A stretch of DNA of 20,039 bases from JBBRWV01 sp038248985 (GCA_038248985.1 JBBRWV010000069.1:1-20039), one strand, 5' to 3'; numbered from the stretch's first letter, positions 7,339-15,832 are shown. Numbers and translations are program-made. Notes: a model not told the origin generated them from the letters alone.

Positions 7339-7746
7339 CATGGAGACGGTGGTAAAGGACGGCGAGTAGTACCCGCCACCATTCGTCCCTGCATTCATGG
7401 ACACGATGACACGATTGCTTCGGTCATAATACGCCGCGGAGTCATACACCCGGGCTTTGGCCGTGCCGCTGGTGCTGGAGGGATCCCCCAATTCTCCCGT
7501 GTGTGTTGCATCATGGAATAGCTGCCGCGTGGCGGTGAGGATCACGTTGCTGTTTTCGTCATACAAATATTCAGACTGTTTGAGCACGATGTCGCCGGTG
7601 ACGGTGAGGGCGTCGGCCCAGTTGCCGCTTGAGCCGGGGGCCGTGTCGCCGCCGCCATCGGAGGTGATGGACTTGGTGGTGCGGCCGAGGCCGTCGTACT
7701 GAACTTTGCTGACGAGGCCGCCAGGCTGGCTGGATTTGACGGTCAT
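7339..7746 (-). pseudogene. RHS/YD-repeat protein fragment
   Basis: About 135 codons on the minus strand carry YD-repeat features: VQYDGLGRTTKSI, YLYDENSNVIL, and VYDSAAYYDRSNRVI, the typical Tyr-Asp-x-x-(G/N)-x-x spacing of RHS wall/polymorphic-toxin proteins. Real RHS proteins run to over a thousand residues, and here neither a secretion/anchor region nor a core or toxin tip is present. The frame runs into a GC-rich palindromic block at its 3' end, and to the 5' side the same frame stays open without recognisable content. It is therefore a decayed internal piece. The ATG at 7746 is an internal Met with no convincing ribosome site. Confidence 0.75.
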
Positions 7747-8387
7747 GCCGCAGTGGTTGATCCTTTCTTTTAGTTTTTGGAGTGAATTGGCAAAGAAATG
7801 GGCGGGGTGAGAGGGGTGTAGGCGCAGGGCAGGTAGGGCACAATGGCGCGAGTACGTGGGGGGTGCAGAATTTATTTGGAGTGAATGCCGGCGTTTTTTT
7901 GGGGAAGTGCCTGTCGGGTGATTGATGGCGGGATCGGTGGGATCGTTGGCGAAGGCTATCGGCGCTCTCCAGGAGAGGCGGTGCCCGCAACGACCTTCGC
8001 TTGGCGGCTGGCGTGCTGCCTGGCAACTGAATGTGGGACCGGCAAAGTGTCGATCCCTTCACCTGTTAACTGACGGGTTTGATGTTGAAATGGTTGTGGA
8101 AATGCCCACGCATATTATCCGCAGTTCAACCGTCGCCTTTACTGTGCCCAGAGCAGATGTATACTGCACCCGGAATGCTCGGAGGCGGTCACAGGGCCTC
8201 TGACAGACCGGGTAACGTGCTGAATGTCTTCCCTCGACGGCACCCAAGGGCCTCTTGGAACGCCAGGATGAGAACCGAAAACTCCCCCGCTCCTCAAACC
8301 CCTCACCTCCGACCCACTGCATCACGCCCACCCGGAATCAAAATTCCTAGCAGTAACATTTCTACCAGTCCTTCGGAGGCTCGTCAT
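7747..8387. other. Intergenic stretch of about 640 bases
   Basis: Open frames exist here on both strands, but their translations are Pro/Arg/Ser-rich and lack any domain or consistent codon bias, so I regard the stretch as noncoding. A short motif, TTGGAGTGAAT, occurs twice (near 7780 and 7876). The ribosome site of the next gene (GGAGG, 8375-8379) lies at its end. No clear promoter was found. Confidence 0.5.
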
Positions 8388-11300
8388 ATGAAACCTATTC
8401 GTGCTGCTCTATTGTCCCTCGCCGCGCTGCTCGTCGCCACGCCCGCCTTCGCCACCGAAACCGAAAACCTCGGGCTCCAGATCCTCCCCGCCTCCGCCAA
8501 ACCCAACATCGACGGCAAACTCAACGACTGGGACCTCACCGGCGGCGTCTATGCCTGCGGCGACGTCGAACACCAGCGCACTGTCTCCGCCGTCTGGCTC
8601 CATGCCATGTACGACGCCGACAACCTCTACCTCGCCGCCCATTGGGTCGATGCCACCCCCATGAATAACCCTGGCAGCGTCAAAGGCTCCTACGGCTTCA
8701 ACGGCGACTGCCTCCAGGTCCGCGTCCTCACCGCCTTCGAGACCCCCAACGAACGCGTCTCGCACTGGAACCTCTGGCGCGATCACGATGGCCTCGATGC
8801 CATGACCGCCGAGTACGGCCGCAAGTTCAAAGACGGTGCCGTCAACGGCAAGACCAACGGCGCTTCCCAGGCCTTCCTCGCCGACTCCGACGGCAAAGGC
8901 TACGTCCAGGAAATCGCCATTCCCTGGAAAATCCTCGCCAAGGAAGGCCTCACCCTCAAGGCTGGCGACCAGATCCAGATCACTTTCGAACCCAATTTCT
9001 CCATCCCCGGCGTGGGGCGCCTGACCATCAAAGACGTCTTCAAACCCAACGTCGCCATTGACCGCGTCTTCACCTTCCAAGGCCCCACTTGCTGGGGCTA
9101 CGGCACCCTCGAAACCAAGTCCGCTGGCAAAATCCGCCCCGTTCGCCTCTCCGACGGCCGCGAATTCCCCGTCACCTTCAATGCCGCCGCTGCTGGCGGA
9201 CTGCCCACTATCGACTGGACCGGCCTGATCAAAAATATGGAGCCCGACGGCTTCAAACTCATCAAGTTCAATGTCCCCGAAGACGGCTTCGTCTCTCTCA
9301 ACATCTTCGCCCCCGACGGCACCGTCGCCCGCCAACTCCTTAACACCGCTTTCCTCACCAAGGGCGAGCATACCGCCAAATGGGACGGCCTCGGAACGCC
9401 TTCCTTCCGCAAGCCCGGCCAACCCGTCGCGCCCGGCCAATACACCTGGTCCGCACTCCACCACACTGGCATCGGTCTCCGCCTCGTCGGATGGGCCGAC
9501 AACGCCGGCAACATGCCTTGGGACGGCCCCAACGGCACCGGCGCCTGGGGCGGCGACCACGGCAACCCCGTCGCCAGTGCCTCCGACGCCAACCACATCT
9601 ATCTCGGTTGGTCCGCGGGCGAGGGCTCCAAGCCCCTCGTCTGTACCGACCTCAATGGAAATGTCCTCTGGAAGAATATCCGCGGCGGCATCGCCGGTGC
9701 CTCACTCCTTGCCAGCGACGGCCAGACCCTCTTCGTCTTTAACCCCATGGGCCAGTACGCCGCCGTCGCCATCTACCGCCTCGACGCCAAGACCGGACGG
9801 TACACCGAATGGAGCGACCTCAAGGCCACTGACCTCACCGCCAAGCACATCTTTGGCGAACAGTCCGCCGACGCCAGGACCCCCAATGGCCTCGCCGCCA
9901 AAGATGGCAAAGTCTTCGTATCCTTCGGTGCCGTTAACACCCTCGTCGTCCTCGACGCCGCCTCCGGCAAGGTCCTCAAGAAGATCGACGTCCCCAAGCC
10001 TTCCGCCATCTACGCCCGCGACGGCGGCCACGTTGACGTTCTCTCCAGTTCCAAGTCTGTCGTCTCCGTCGACGTCGAAACCGGAGAACTCAAAACCCTA
10101 TGCACCGTCGACCTCAAGGATAAGGAATGGGTCCCCTCCCTCGCCGAAGACAAAGACGGCAACCTGTTCACCGGAATCCGTGACGGACGCAACCAGGTCC
10201 TCGTCTACGCACGCGATGGTAAGTTCCTCCGCGCCATCGGCCGCGAAGGTGGTCGCGCTACCTCCGGCCCCTGGACCCCCGACGGCATGCTCACACCCCA
10301 AAGCTTGACCATCGATCCCCAGGGCAAACTCTGGGTCACCGAAGATGATGGCCAACCCCGCCGCATCAGCGTTTGGGACGCCGCCAGCGGTAAATTTTTC
10401 AAGGAATTCTTCGGTGCCACTTCCTATGGCGCCGGTGGGGGGGCGATCAGCCCGCTCGATCCTTATATGATGGTTGGCCAGGGCGCCGAGTGGCAACTCG
10501 ATCCCAAGACCGGCCTGGCTACCTGCGTAGGCACCATCACTCGCACTGGCATGGCTGTTTCACGCTTCGGCATCAGTCCCACCAAGCGTCTTTACCTCGC
10601 CACCGCCTCCGACGCCATCCACGGAACCAACATCGTCCGCATCTTCGAACGCCTCTCCGCCGCCAACTACAAGCTTCGCACCGTCATTACTCCCGATGTC
10701 AAAGCGAAGACCATCACCGTCTGGGCCGACCAAAACGACGACGCCACGGAACAGCCCGAAGAAATCAAAACCTACCCCATGATTCCCAACGGCTGGATCA
10801 CCGGCTGGTATATGCCCATGACCCCCGACCTCACCTTCTACGGCTCGCCCCTCAAAGTCGCCGTCACCGGCTGGACCGCCTGCGGCGCACCCGAGTACGA
10901 CTTCTCCAAGGCAGTCGCCATCGCCGCTCCCGTCGATCTCAGGGGTCGCGGCGGCATGGGCGCCCAGAAGGGTCATGGCTCCGTCGACGGCAAGTACATG
11001 CTCTACAACGGCGGCTACGGAGCCACCCACTCCACCTTCGACTGCTTCGACATCGCCACAGGAAAAGCCCTCTGGACCTATCCCAATAACTTCACCGGCG
11101 TTCACGGTTCCCACCTCGCCGGCGGCCCCGAACCCGGTCTCATCCGCGGCGCTTTCGACATCGTCGGCGCCATCAAACTCCCCGACCCCGTCGGCAACGC
11201 CTGGCTCATCCCCACCAACAAGGGCGAGTGGCATGTCCTCACCGAAAAGGGCTTCTACCTCACCCACCTCTTCGAATCCGACCCCATGAAGTGGGCCTAT

Positions 11301-12248
11301 CCCGACAAGGCCGTCCCCGGTGCCGTCCTCGACTCGGCTCCCCCGGGCGCTGGCGAAGAAGCCTTCGGCGGCGAAGTCACCCAAACCCCCGATGGCCGCG
11401 TCTTCCTTCAGGTCGGACACACCGCCTTCTGGAACGTCCAAGTCGTCGGCCTCGAGTCCATCAAGGCCCTCGCCTCCGGCACCGTCTCCCTCGCCGCATC
11501 CGACCGCCCCCAAAGCGAAGTCTTCTACAACAAGTACCTCCAGGAAAGCGTCGGCCTCAAGGCCTACACCATCCGCAAACTCACCCCCACCTTCACCGGC
11601 GATGTCGCCCAAGACTTCGGCGGCACCGGCAACCTCATCGCCTACGCCAAGAGCGACGCCAGCGTCCGCTCCGCCATCAGCTATGACGACAAAAATCTCT
11701 ATGCCGCCTGGGTAGTCAAAGATCCCACCCCCTGGATCAACGACGCCGAAGCCTCCGACGAAATGTTCCTCGGCGGCGACACTGTCGACCTCCAACTCGC
11801 CGCCAATCCCAAGGCCGACAAAAACCGCCGCGAAGCCGTCCTCGGCGACGTCCGCATCTCCATCGGCAACTTCCATGGCAAAACCACCGCCGTCGCCTAT
11901 CGCAAAGTCGCCACCGACAAACACCCCAAGTCCTACAACTCCGGCACGGTCGCCCAATACCCCATGGACTCCGTCATTGAACTCTCCGACGCCACCTTCG
12001 AAGTCAAAGTCGACAAGAACAAGGGCTACATCGTCGAAGCCACCATCCCCCTCGCCACCCTCGGCATCACCCCCGCCGAAGGCCTCAAAATCCGCGGCGA
12101 TATGGGCATCACCCTCGGTGCCAAGGGCCTCAAACGCACCGCCCTCCGCACCTACTGGTCCAACCAGGTCACCGGCATCGTCTCTGACGCCGTCGCCGAA
12201 CTCCGCATGGAACCTCTCAACTGGGGCGACTTCACCTTCGGCAACTAA
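8388..12248 (+). CDS. Large secreted protein: CBM9-like domains flanking FlgD-like and propeller-like regions
   Basis: 1,286 residues. The signal peptide runs over residues 1-22 with cleavage AFA|T. Residues about 36-240 form a CBM9/DOMON-like beta sandwich (IDGKLNDWDL start, NLYLAAHWVD strand, then the EIAIPWKIL strand typical of this fold). About 288-360 is a FlgD-type Ig-like module (LNIFAPDGTVARQLL, HTAKWDGL). About 370-1,070 has repeated NHL/PQQ-like beta-propeller strands (YARDGKFLRAIG, LWVTEDDGQPRRIS, LWTYPNNF). About 1,080-1,286 is a second CBM9-like domain (AISYDDKNLYAAW, VEATIPLATLGI). It is likely a periplasmic or surface glycan-associated protein; no catalytic motif is evident. 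The ATG at 8388 has GGAGG eight bases upstream; an upstream in-frame ATG at 8079 is rejected because only this start gives a signal peptide. Monocistronic. Confidence 0.9.
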   Translation: MKPIRAALLSLAALLVATPAFATETENLGLQILPASAKPNIDGKLNDWDLTGGVYACGDVEHQRTVSAVWLHAMYDADNLYLAAHWVDATPMNNPGSVKGSYGFNGDCLQVRVLTAFETPNERVSHWNLWRDHDGLDAMTAEYGRKFKDGAVNGKTNGASQAFLADSDGKGYVQEIAIPWKILAKEGLTLKAGDQIQITFEPNFSIPGVGRLTIKDVFKPNVAIDRVFTFQGPTCWGYGTLETKSAGKIRPVRLSDGREFPVTFNAAAAGGLPTIDWTGLIKNMEPDGFKLIKFNVPEDGFVSLNIFAPDGTVARQLLNTAFLTKGEHTAKWDGLGTPSFRKPGQPVAPGQYTWSALHHTGIGLRLVGWADNAGNMPWDGPNGTGAWGGDHGNPVASASDANHIYLGWSAGEGSKPLVCTDLNGNVLWKNIRGGIAGASLLASDGQTLFVFNPMGQYAAVAIYRLDAKTGRYTEWSDLKATDLTAKHIFGEQSADARTPNGLAAKDGKVFVSFGAVNTLVVLDAASGKVLKKIDVPKPSAIYARDGGHVDVLSSSKSVVSVDVETGELKTLCTVDLKDKEWVPSLAEDKDGNLFTGIRDGRNQVLVYARDGKFLRAIGREGGRATSGPWTPDGMLTPQSLTIDPQGKLWVTEDDGQPRRISVWDAASGKFFKEFFGATSYGAGGGAISPLDPYMMVGQGAEWQLDPKTGLATCVGTITRTGMAVSRFGISPTKRLYLATASDAIHGTNIVRIFERLSAANYKLRTVITPDVKAKTITVWADQNDDATEQPEEIKTYPMIPNGWITGWYMPMTPDLTFYGSPLKVAVTGWTACGAPEYDFSKAVAIAAPVDLRGRGGMGAQKGHGSVDGKYMLYNGGYGATHSTFDCFDIATGKALWTYPNNFTGVHGSHLAGGPEPGLIRGAFDIVGAIKLPDPVGNAWLIPTNKGEWHVLTEKGFYLTHLFESDPMKWAYPDKAVPGAVLDSAPPGAGEEAFGGEVTQTPDGRVFLQVGHTAFWNVQVVGLESIKALASGTVSLAASDRPQSEVFYNKYLQESVGLKAYTIRKLTPTFTGDVAQDFGGTGNLIAYAKSDASVRSAISYDDKNLYAAWVVKDPTPWINDAEASDEMFLGGDTVDLQLAANPKADKNRREAVLGDVRISIGNFHGKTTAVAYRKVATDKHPKSYNSGTVAQYPMDSVIELSDATFEVKVDKNKGYIVEATIPLATLGITPAEGLKIRGDMGITLGAKGLKRTALRTYWSNQVTGIVSDAVAELRMEPLNWGDFTFGN

Positions 12249-12273
12249 CCCTCCTCACCTCCAACCCCAACTC

Positions 12274-12314
12274 AAGGGCGGCACGGCTTCATACGCCCTG
12301 CCGCTCTTTTTTTT
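12274..12314 (+). terminator. Terminator of the large secreted-protein gene
   Basis: AAGGGCGGCA-C-GGC (12274-12287) pairs with GCC-C-TGCCGCTCTT (12295-12308) around a TTCATAC loop with a single C/C mismatch, followed by an uninterrupted T-run to 12314. It lies 26 bases after the stop codon. Confidence 0.88.
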
Positions 12315-12336
12315 CGCCCCCACCCTCTCCCCCTCT

Positions 12337-12435
12337 AACTGTCATGCGCAGATAGTAATGTCCTGTTCCCGGCAGATAGTCGATCTCGAAGTGATCCAAC
12401 TCGGTCTCCAGTTGTTGAAAATCCGAAGGATAAGC
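12337..12435 (-). pseudogene. Short conserved-looking coding remnant
   Basis: One minus-strand frame reads AYPSDFQQLETELDHFEIDY and continues LPGTGHYYLRMTV, which looks like genuine protein (balanced composition, amphipathic helix, then a strand). It has no start in frame: a TGA immediately precedes it, and the nearby ATG at 12442 is in another frame. After it the frame runs into the antisense of the terminator hairpin. It is probably the remnant of a lost gene, possibly of a mobile element; I do not recognise the family. Confidence 0.35.
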
Positions 12436-12490
12436 CCTTCATAATTGCTTCCCCGCCCCATGCACAACCCGCATCACATACTCGCCACCC

Positions 12491-12928
12491 TCACCCGCCC
12501 AGCATCTCCACCGGCTTCCGACCCGTAAAACCACTCTCCAACTCATGCCAGTGGGTGATCGTCTCCTCCCCCAGCCTCCAGCATAAACAAATCTCCCGCC
12601 CCTCAAACATCCCCGGAAAATCCAGCAGCCCCCGCCCCGGATCCTTCAACTCCACCCCCACCTTCGTCAACTCCTCCACCAACCGGTCCAACCGATCCGT
12701 CTGCGCCTCAAATTCCTTCTGCAATTTCTCCGGAATCCCCGGCGTCACCGACGCCATCGCCGCCGACATCTCCCCATGCAACCGCAACCGTTCCGCCTGC
12801 GCCTGCTGAATGTCCGCCGCGATGCGCCTCACCAAAGGCAACGCACGCCGCGCCTCCTCCAGTGAAAAATACCGCCGCCCGGTGGAACCACCCGCTCCGG
12901 ACTTCACAACCGATGAACTCTCTGCCAT
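12491..12928 (-). CDS. DUF2203 family protein
   Basis: A 145-residue cytoplasmic protein. It shows the hallmarks of DUF2203: the N-terminal RRYFSLEEARRALPLVRRI helix, a long central coiled-coil helix (IQQAQAERLRLHGE.. DRLDRLVEELTKVGVELKD), then the signature GRGLLDFPGMFEGREICLCW and HWHELESGFTGR near the C-terminus. The function of the family is unknown. The start at 12928 is chosen because GAGG lies six bases upstream; ATG at 12952 has no ribosome site and lies at the predicted transcription start. It has its own promoter (12961-12988), separated by a terminator from the MoxR unit. Confidence 0.92.
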   Translation of the reverse strand: MAESSSVVKSGAGGSTGRRYFSLEEARRALPLVRRIAADIQQAQAERLRLHGEMSAAMASVTPGIPEKLQKEFEAQTDRLDRLVEELTKVGVELKDPGRGLLDFPGMFEGREICLCWRLGEETITHWHELESGFTGRKPVEMLGG

Positions 12929-12960
12929 ACCACGCCTCACCACAAAAAACATCTATCGTC

Positions 12961-12988
12961 TTTATAGCCTCGTAACCCCCACAGTCAA
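12961..12988 (-). promoter_or_regulatory. Sigma-70 promoter of the DUF2203 gene
   Basis: On the minus strand TTGACT (12988-12983), a 16-base spacer and TATAAA (12966-12961) match the consensus well. The predicted leader is about 25 bases, containing the GAGG ribosome site. Confidence 0.65.
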
Positions 12989-13044
12989 AATCAATCACCC
13001 GCATTCTCAACTTCCCGCCCACGATCCGACAACCTCGCTCCACC

Positions 13045-13080
13045 AAAAAAAAACCGAAGCAACTCCATGGAGCCGCTTCG
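13045..13080 (-). terminator. Terminator of the MoxR transcription unit
   Basis: On the minus strand CGAAGC (13080-13075) pairs with GCTTCG (13060-13055), with an inner CTCC/GGAG stem (the palindrome CTCCATGGAG). Nine T follow (A-run 13045-13053). It ends transcription from the MoxR gene before the separate DUF2203 promoter. Confidence 0.8.
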
Positions 13081-13111
13081 CCAATTCGGCTTATCCCTCC
13101 AATCCGTCTCC

Positions 13112-13312
13112 TCAATTCATCACTGGCGCCGGCGCAAAACCATCGCACCCGCTGATCGGCGCGACCTTCAAATGCAATTGCTCGTGCTTGGGATGTCCGC
13201 AATCGTCCAGCAAATCGCCCGGCGCCTCTTTCTTCTTGCATATCTGCACCAACTGCGGCACCCTCGCATGATGCTCCCCAAAATCAATCCTCCTCCTGCC
13301 CCTTCCATTCAA
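13112..13312 (-). CDS. Possible small Cys-containing protein downstream of moxR-like gene
   Basis: Up to 66 residues if started at the TTG at 13312, one base after the MoxR stop. An AGGAGGAGG lies inside the frame near 13290 but without a conventional in-frame start after it, so the start is uncertain. The product is polar, with ICKKKEAPGDLLDDCGHPKHE and a C-terminal GC..; no known domain. In favour: it fills the gap between the MoxR gene and its terminator, and codons are GC3-rich. Against: a + strand frame over the same bases reads a zinc-ribbon-like TFKCNCSCLGCP and ICTNCGTLA, equally GC3-rich but without a start. The evidence does not decide. Confidence 0.35.
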   Translation of the reverse strand: MNGRGRRRIDFGEHHARVPQLVQICKKKEAPGDLLDDCGHPKHEQLHLKVAPISGCDGFAPAPVMN

Positions 13313-13313
13313 C

Positions 13314-14384
13314 TTACCGATACGCCTCCGCCCCCGGCTCCTTCACCGTCGCCAGCAGCTTCTCAATAATCCCATCCGCCTCCACCCCCTCCGCATCCGC
13401 GTTGAAATTCGTGATGATCCGATGACGCAACACCGGCTTGGCCATCTGCTTGATGTCCTCTACGCTCACATTCAGCCGCCCCCGTGTGATCGCCCGCGCC
13501 TTCTCCCCCAACACCAGGTACTGCGCCGCCCGTGGCCCAGCACCCCACGTCAGCCAATTGTTGATGAACTCCGGCGTGTCCTTCTCCCCCGGTCGCGTCG
13601 CCCGCGCCAACGCCACCGCATAGTCCACCACGTGATCGCTCACCGGCACCTTCCGCACCATCCGCTGAATCGCCAAAATATCATTCGCCGTCAACACCGC
13701 CGCCGGCTCCCCGCCTCCCTCCACCGTCGTCGATTTCACAATCGCCCGCTCCTCCTCCCGGCTCGGATATCCCACCTTCACCATGAACATGAACCGGTCC
13801 AACTGCGCCTCCGGCAACGGATACGTCCCCTCCTGCTCCACCGGGTTCTGCGTCGCCAAAACAAAAAACGGCGGCTCCAACGTGTACGTCTTCCCGCTCG
13901 CCGTCACCTGATATTCCTGCATCGCCTGCAGCAACGCCGCCTGCGTCTTCGGCGGCGTCCGATTGATCTCGTCCGCCAACAATAAATTCGCAAACACCGG
14001 GCCCTTCACAAACACAAACCCCCGCCGATGCGTCTCCGCATCCTCCTGAATAATGTCCGTCCCCGTAATATCACTTGGCATCAAATCCGGCGTGAACTGA
14101 ATCCGGTTAAACCGCAAATTCAACACCCGCGCCAACGTCGAAATCATCAACGTCTTCGCCAGCCCCGGCACCCCCACCAGCAAACAATGCCCCCGCGAAA
14201 ACATCGCTACCAGCAGCAGATCCAGCACCTCCGTCTGCCCGATGATCACCTTCCGCATTTCCACCATCAACGCTTCCCGCACCGCCTTTAACTTCTCCAC
14301 CGCCGCGATCTCCGCCGGCACCGTCGGCCCATTCCCCCCACCACCCCCACCATGCGCCGTAGACCCAGCAGGATTCGCACTCAT
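13314..14384 (-). CDS. MoxR-type AAA+ ATPase
   Basis: 356 residues. After a Gly-rich N-terminal linker it shows a full AAA+ core: Walker A GVPGLAKT at 71-78, Walker B LLLADE at 134-139, sensor 1 ATQNP with Asn180, and the AQLDRF arginine-finger segment (Arg197). The lid domain follows with YAVALARATRP. These are the signatures of the MoxR/RavA clade, chaperone-like ATPases that mature enzyme complexes or act with VWA-domain partners. The ATG at 14384 has AAGGAG five bases away. The usual neighbours (DUF58 and VWA genes) are not present downstream; a terminator follows within 240 bases. They may lie elsewhere. Confidence 0.95.
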   Translation of the reverse strand: MSANPAGSTAHGGGGGGNGPTVPAEIAAVEKLKAVREALMVEMRKVIIGQTEVLDLLLVAMFSRGHCLLVGVPGLAKTLMISTLARVLNLRFNRIQFTPDLMPSDITGTDIIQEDAETHRRGFVFVKGPVFANLLLADEINRTPPKTQAALLQAMQEYQVTASGKTYTLEPPFFVLATQNPVEQEGTYPLPEAQLDRFMFMVKVGYPSREEERAIVKSTTVEGGGEPAAVLTANDILAIQRMVRKVPVSDHVVDYAVALARATRPGEKDTPEFINNWLTWGAGPRAAQYLVLGEKARAITRGRLNVSVEDIKQMAKPVLRHRIITNFNADAEGVEADGIIEKLLATVKEPGAEAYR

Positions 14385-14549
14385 AACAACTCCTTGCAGC
14401 AACCGCTCCGCAATCCTAACCGCACTCCTCCCGTTTCCCAATGTTCCACCCGCGATCCCGCGCCCCCTTAACTGTCCATCCCCTCAACTTTCTACTTGGC
14501 TATTGCCGCACCAAGCGTTATTTTGCGCGTATCTCTGGGAAACATGCGA

Positions 14550-14960
14550 TTAACTGACACCCACCGCCCCCCGCAAATCCCCCCGCATCCCCTTCAACGC
14601 ATACCGCTCCGCCTCAATCTCCTGCTGCGTCCGAATCCCCATCCGCCTCAACAACGGCAGCGGCGGACACCACCCCTCCACCGCGTGCTGTAACAAAAAA
14701 ACCGTCACCACCAGCGGTATCAACAAAAACTTCCGATGGACCAGCAGCCCCAACGCCGTCCCCCCAAACGCAATCGCCGCCGCATTTGTCTCCAGCACCC
14801 TCTCCACATCCCATTCCCCATCCAACTCCCGCAAACGCTCCTCAATTCTGTCGCGATGCTGCGCATAGTACGACAAACGTATCTCCATCTCCCGACGAAT
14901 TGTCCCATTCGCCGCCGCCGATGAATTCTCCGTCACCCGATTCGCCGGTACTTCCAACAT
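14550..14960 (-). CDS. Small two-helix membrane protein, DUF2892/YgaP-like
   Basis: 136 residues. The N-terminal 50 residues form a charged helix (REMEIRLSYYAQHRDRIEER). Two membrane segments follow at about 58-75 and 78-92 (AIAFGGTALGLLV, LLIPLVVTVFLLQHA). The next segment, GWCPPLPLLRRMGIRTQQEI, matches the conserved tail after the second helix in DUF2892/YgaP-like proteins, where a GWCP-containing stretch is followed by a Glu-rich helix. Function unknown; relatives are often found beside rhodanese domains, which are absent here. ATG at 14960 is favoured over 14963 by spacing to GAGG. It is upstream of the MoxR gene with a 165-base gap, so co-transcription is possible but unproven. Confidence 0.75.
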   Translation of the reverse strand: MLEVPANRVTENSSAAANGTIRREMEIRLSYYAQHRDRIEERLRELDGEWDVERVLETNAAAIAFGGTALGLLVHRKFLLIPLVVTVFLLQHAVEGWCPPLPLLRRMGIRTQQEIEAERYALKGMRGDLRGAVGVS

Positions 14961-15070
14961 CATCCACCTCGTTTTCCATGATACGCGGCAAATCCGAATT
15001 CGCCGCTGTCTCCTCTTTCCTCACCGCAAAAACCATGCCCCATCCACGCACTTCATTTTCGCCTTTGCAG

Positions 15071-15102
15071 AACTCAGGAACTCAGGAACTCAGGAACGCA
15101 GG
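15071..15102. repeat. Four tandem copies of an 8-bp unit
   Basis: AACTCAGG is repeated three times exactly, with a fourth AACGCAGG copy. A simple slippage-prone repeat in noncoding DNA. Confidence 0.85.
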
Positions 15103-15215
15103 CCTCGCCCCCTCCCTCCCAACCTCCACCCTCCCATTTAGCGCTGCCGCCCCCCGACATACAAACTACGCCACCCCCGTCGCCCGCCCCTCACCCAAAA
15201 ACTCCCGCAAAACTT

Positions 15216-15331
15216 CAGCCCGAAAGGCTGCCAAATGATAGCCGGGGGCAAAGCTCAGCCCGGCACATGCCACGCCAGCGCCGCCCCCGGTCACCAACAC
15301 CCCCCCTTCCGCGCAGCCCGAAAGGCTGCCA
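15216..15331. repeat. Pair of identical 18-bp hairpin elements
   Basis: CAGCCCGAAAGGCTGCCA occurs at 15216-15233 and again at 15314-15331. Each contains a CAGCC/GGCTG stem around CGAAA. The first is followed by GATAGCCGGGGGCAAAG. This looks like the dispersed AGCCCGAAAGGCT intergenic repeat family that I associate with planctomycete and verrucomicrobial genomes; that association is from memory. Confidence 0.6.
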
Positions 15332-15457
15332 CCTTCGCTCCCCTGACACCCTCCTCCCACCCCCCTTGTGTAGCGCCGCCGCAACGCGACGCCTCTCCCC
15401 ACTCCCCTCCCTCCCCAAACATTTGCCCATCCTTCCTCTGCGGATTATTCTCCCCCC

Positions 15458-15832
15458 ATGGCCCAGAAAAAACGCGCAGACCTAAACACCCCGATCAACC
15501 AACCCTCGCCCCCATCACCACCGCCGGCAAGGCCCGGCAAACCCTCCGCCCTGCTCGACACCCGCGTCGTCTACTGCGGCGACAGCCTCGAACAACTCGC
15601 CAAGCTCCCTGATGCTTGCGTGGATTTGATCTACATCGATCCGCCGTTCAATTCGAATCGCAATTATGAAGTCTTCTGGGGCGAGACGAAAGAGAAGCGA
15701 TCCTTCGAGGACCGCCACGCCAGCACGCAGGCCTACATCGAATACATGCGCCCCCGCTGCGTGCAACTCGCCCGCGTCCCTAAGAAAACCGATAGGTTCT
15801 ATTACCACTGCGAATACGTTAATTTTCTCTAA
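15458..15832 (+). pseudogene. N-terminal fragment of a DNA methyltransferase (N4/N6 type)
   Basis: 124 codons ending at TAA 15830-15832. The first 30 residues are a Pro/Lys-rich tail. Then VVYCGDSLEQLAKLPD leads into the catalytic motif IV DPPF at 61-64 and the family-typical SNRNYEVFWGETKEK, followed by QAYIEYMRPR and KKTDRFYYHC. In intact relatives the text continues after FYYHC into about 200 residues of target recognition and then motif I. Here homology stops at about 15812 and unrelated sequence follows. Several substitutions close to the break (for example VPKKTDR where VLKKTGS is usual) suggest decay. Its C-terminal half survives at 16715-17308. Alone it cannot bind SAM. Confidence 0.85.

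Larger units (their letters stand above)
14971..15457. other. Intergenic repeat-rich stretch
   Basis: About 490 bases between the DUF2892-like gene and the methylase fragment. It holds an 8-bp tandem repeat (15071-15102) and two copies of an 18-bp hairpin element (15216-15233, 15314-15331). Otherwise it is C-rich and shows no coding frame I trust. It marks the left border of the accessory block. Confidence 0.55.

Noticed and set aside
7571..8062. A 163-codon Pro/Arg/His-rich minus-strand frame
   Set aside because: No domain, antisense or out of phase with the RHS remnant, and composition typical of spurious GC-rich frames.
8079..8387. N-terminal extension of the giant secreted protein from an upstream ATG
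   Set aside because: It would bury the clear signal peptide, has no domain content, and the ATG at 8388 has a well-spaced GGAGG.
10560..11957. A 465-codon minus-strand open frame rich in Gly, Asp and Val
   Set aside because: Antisense shadow of the giant secreted protein; low-complexity composition and no ribosome site.
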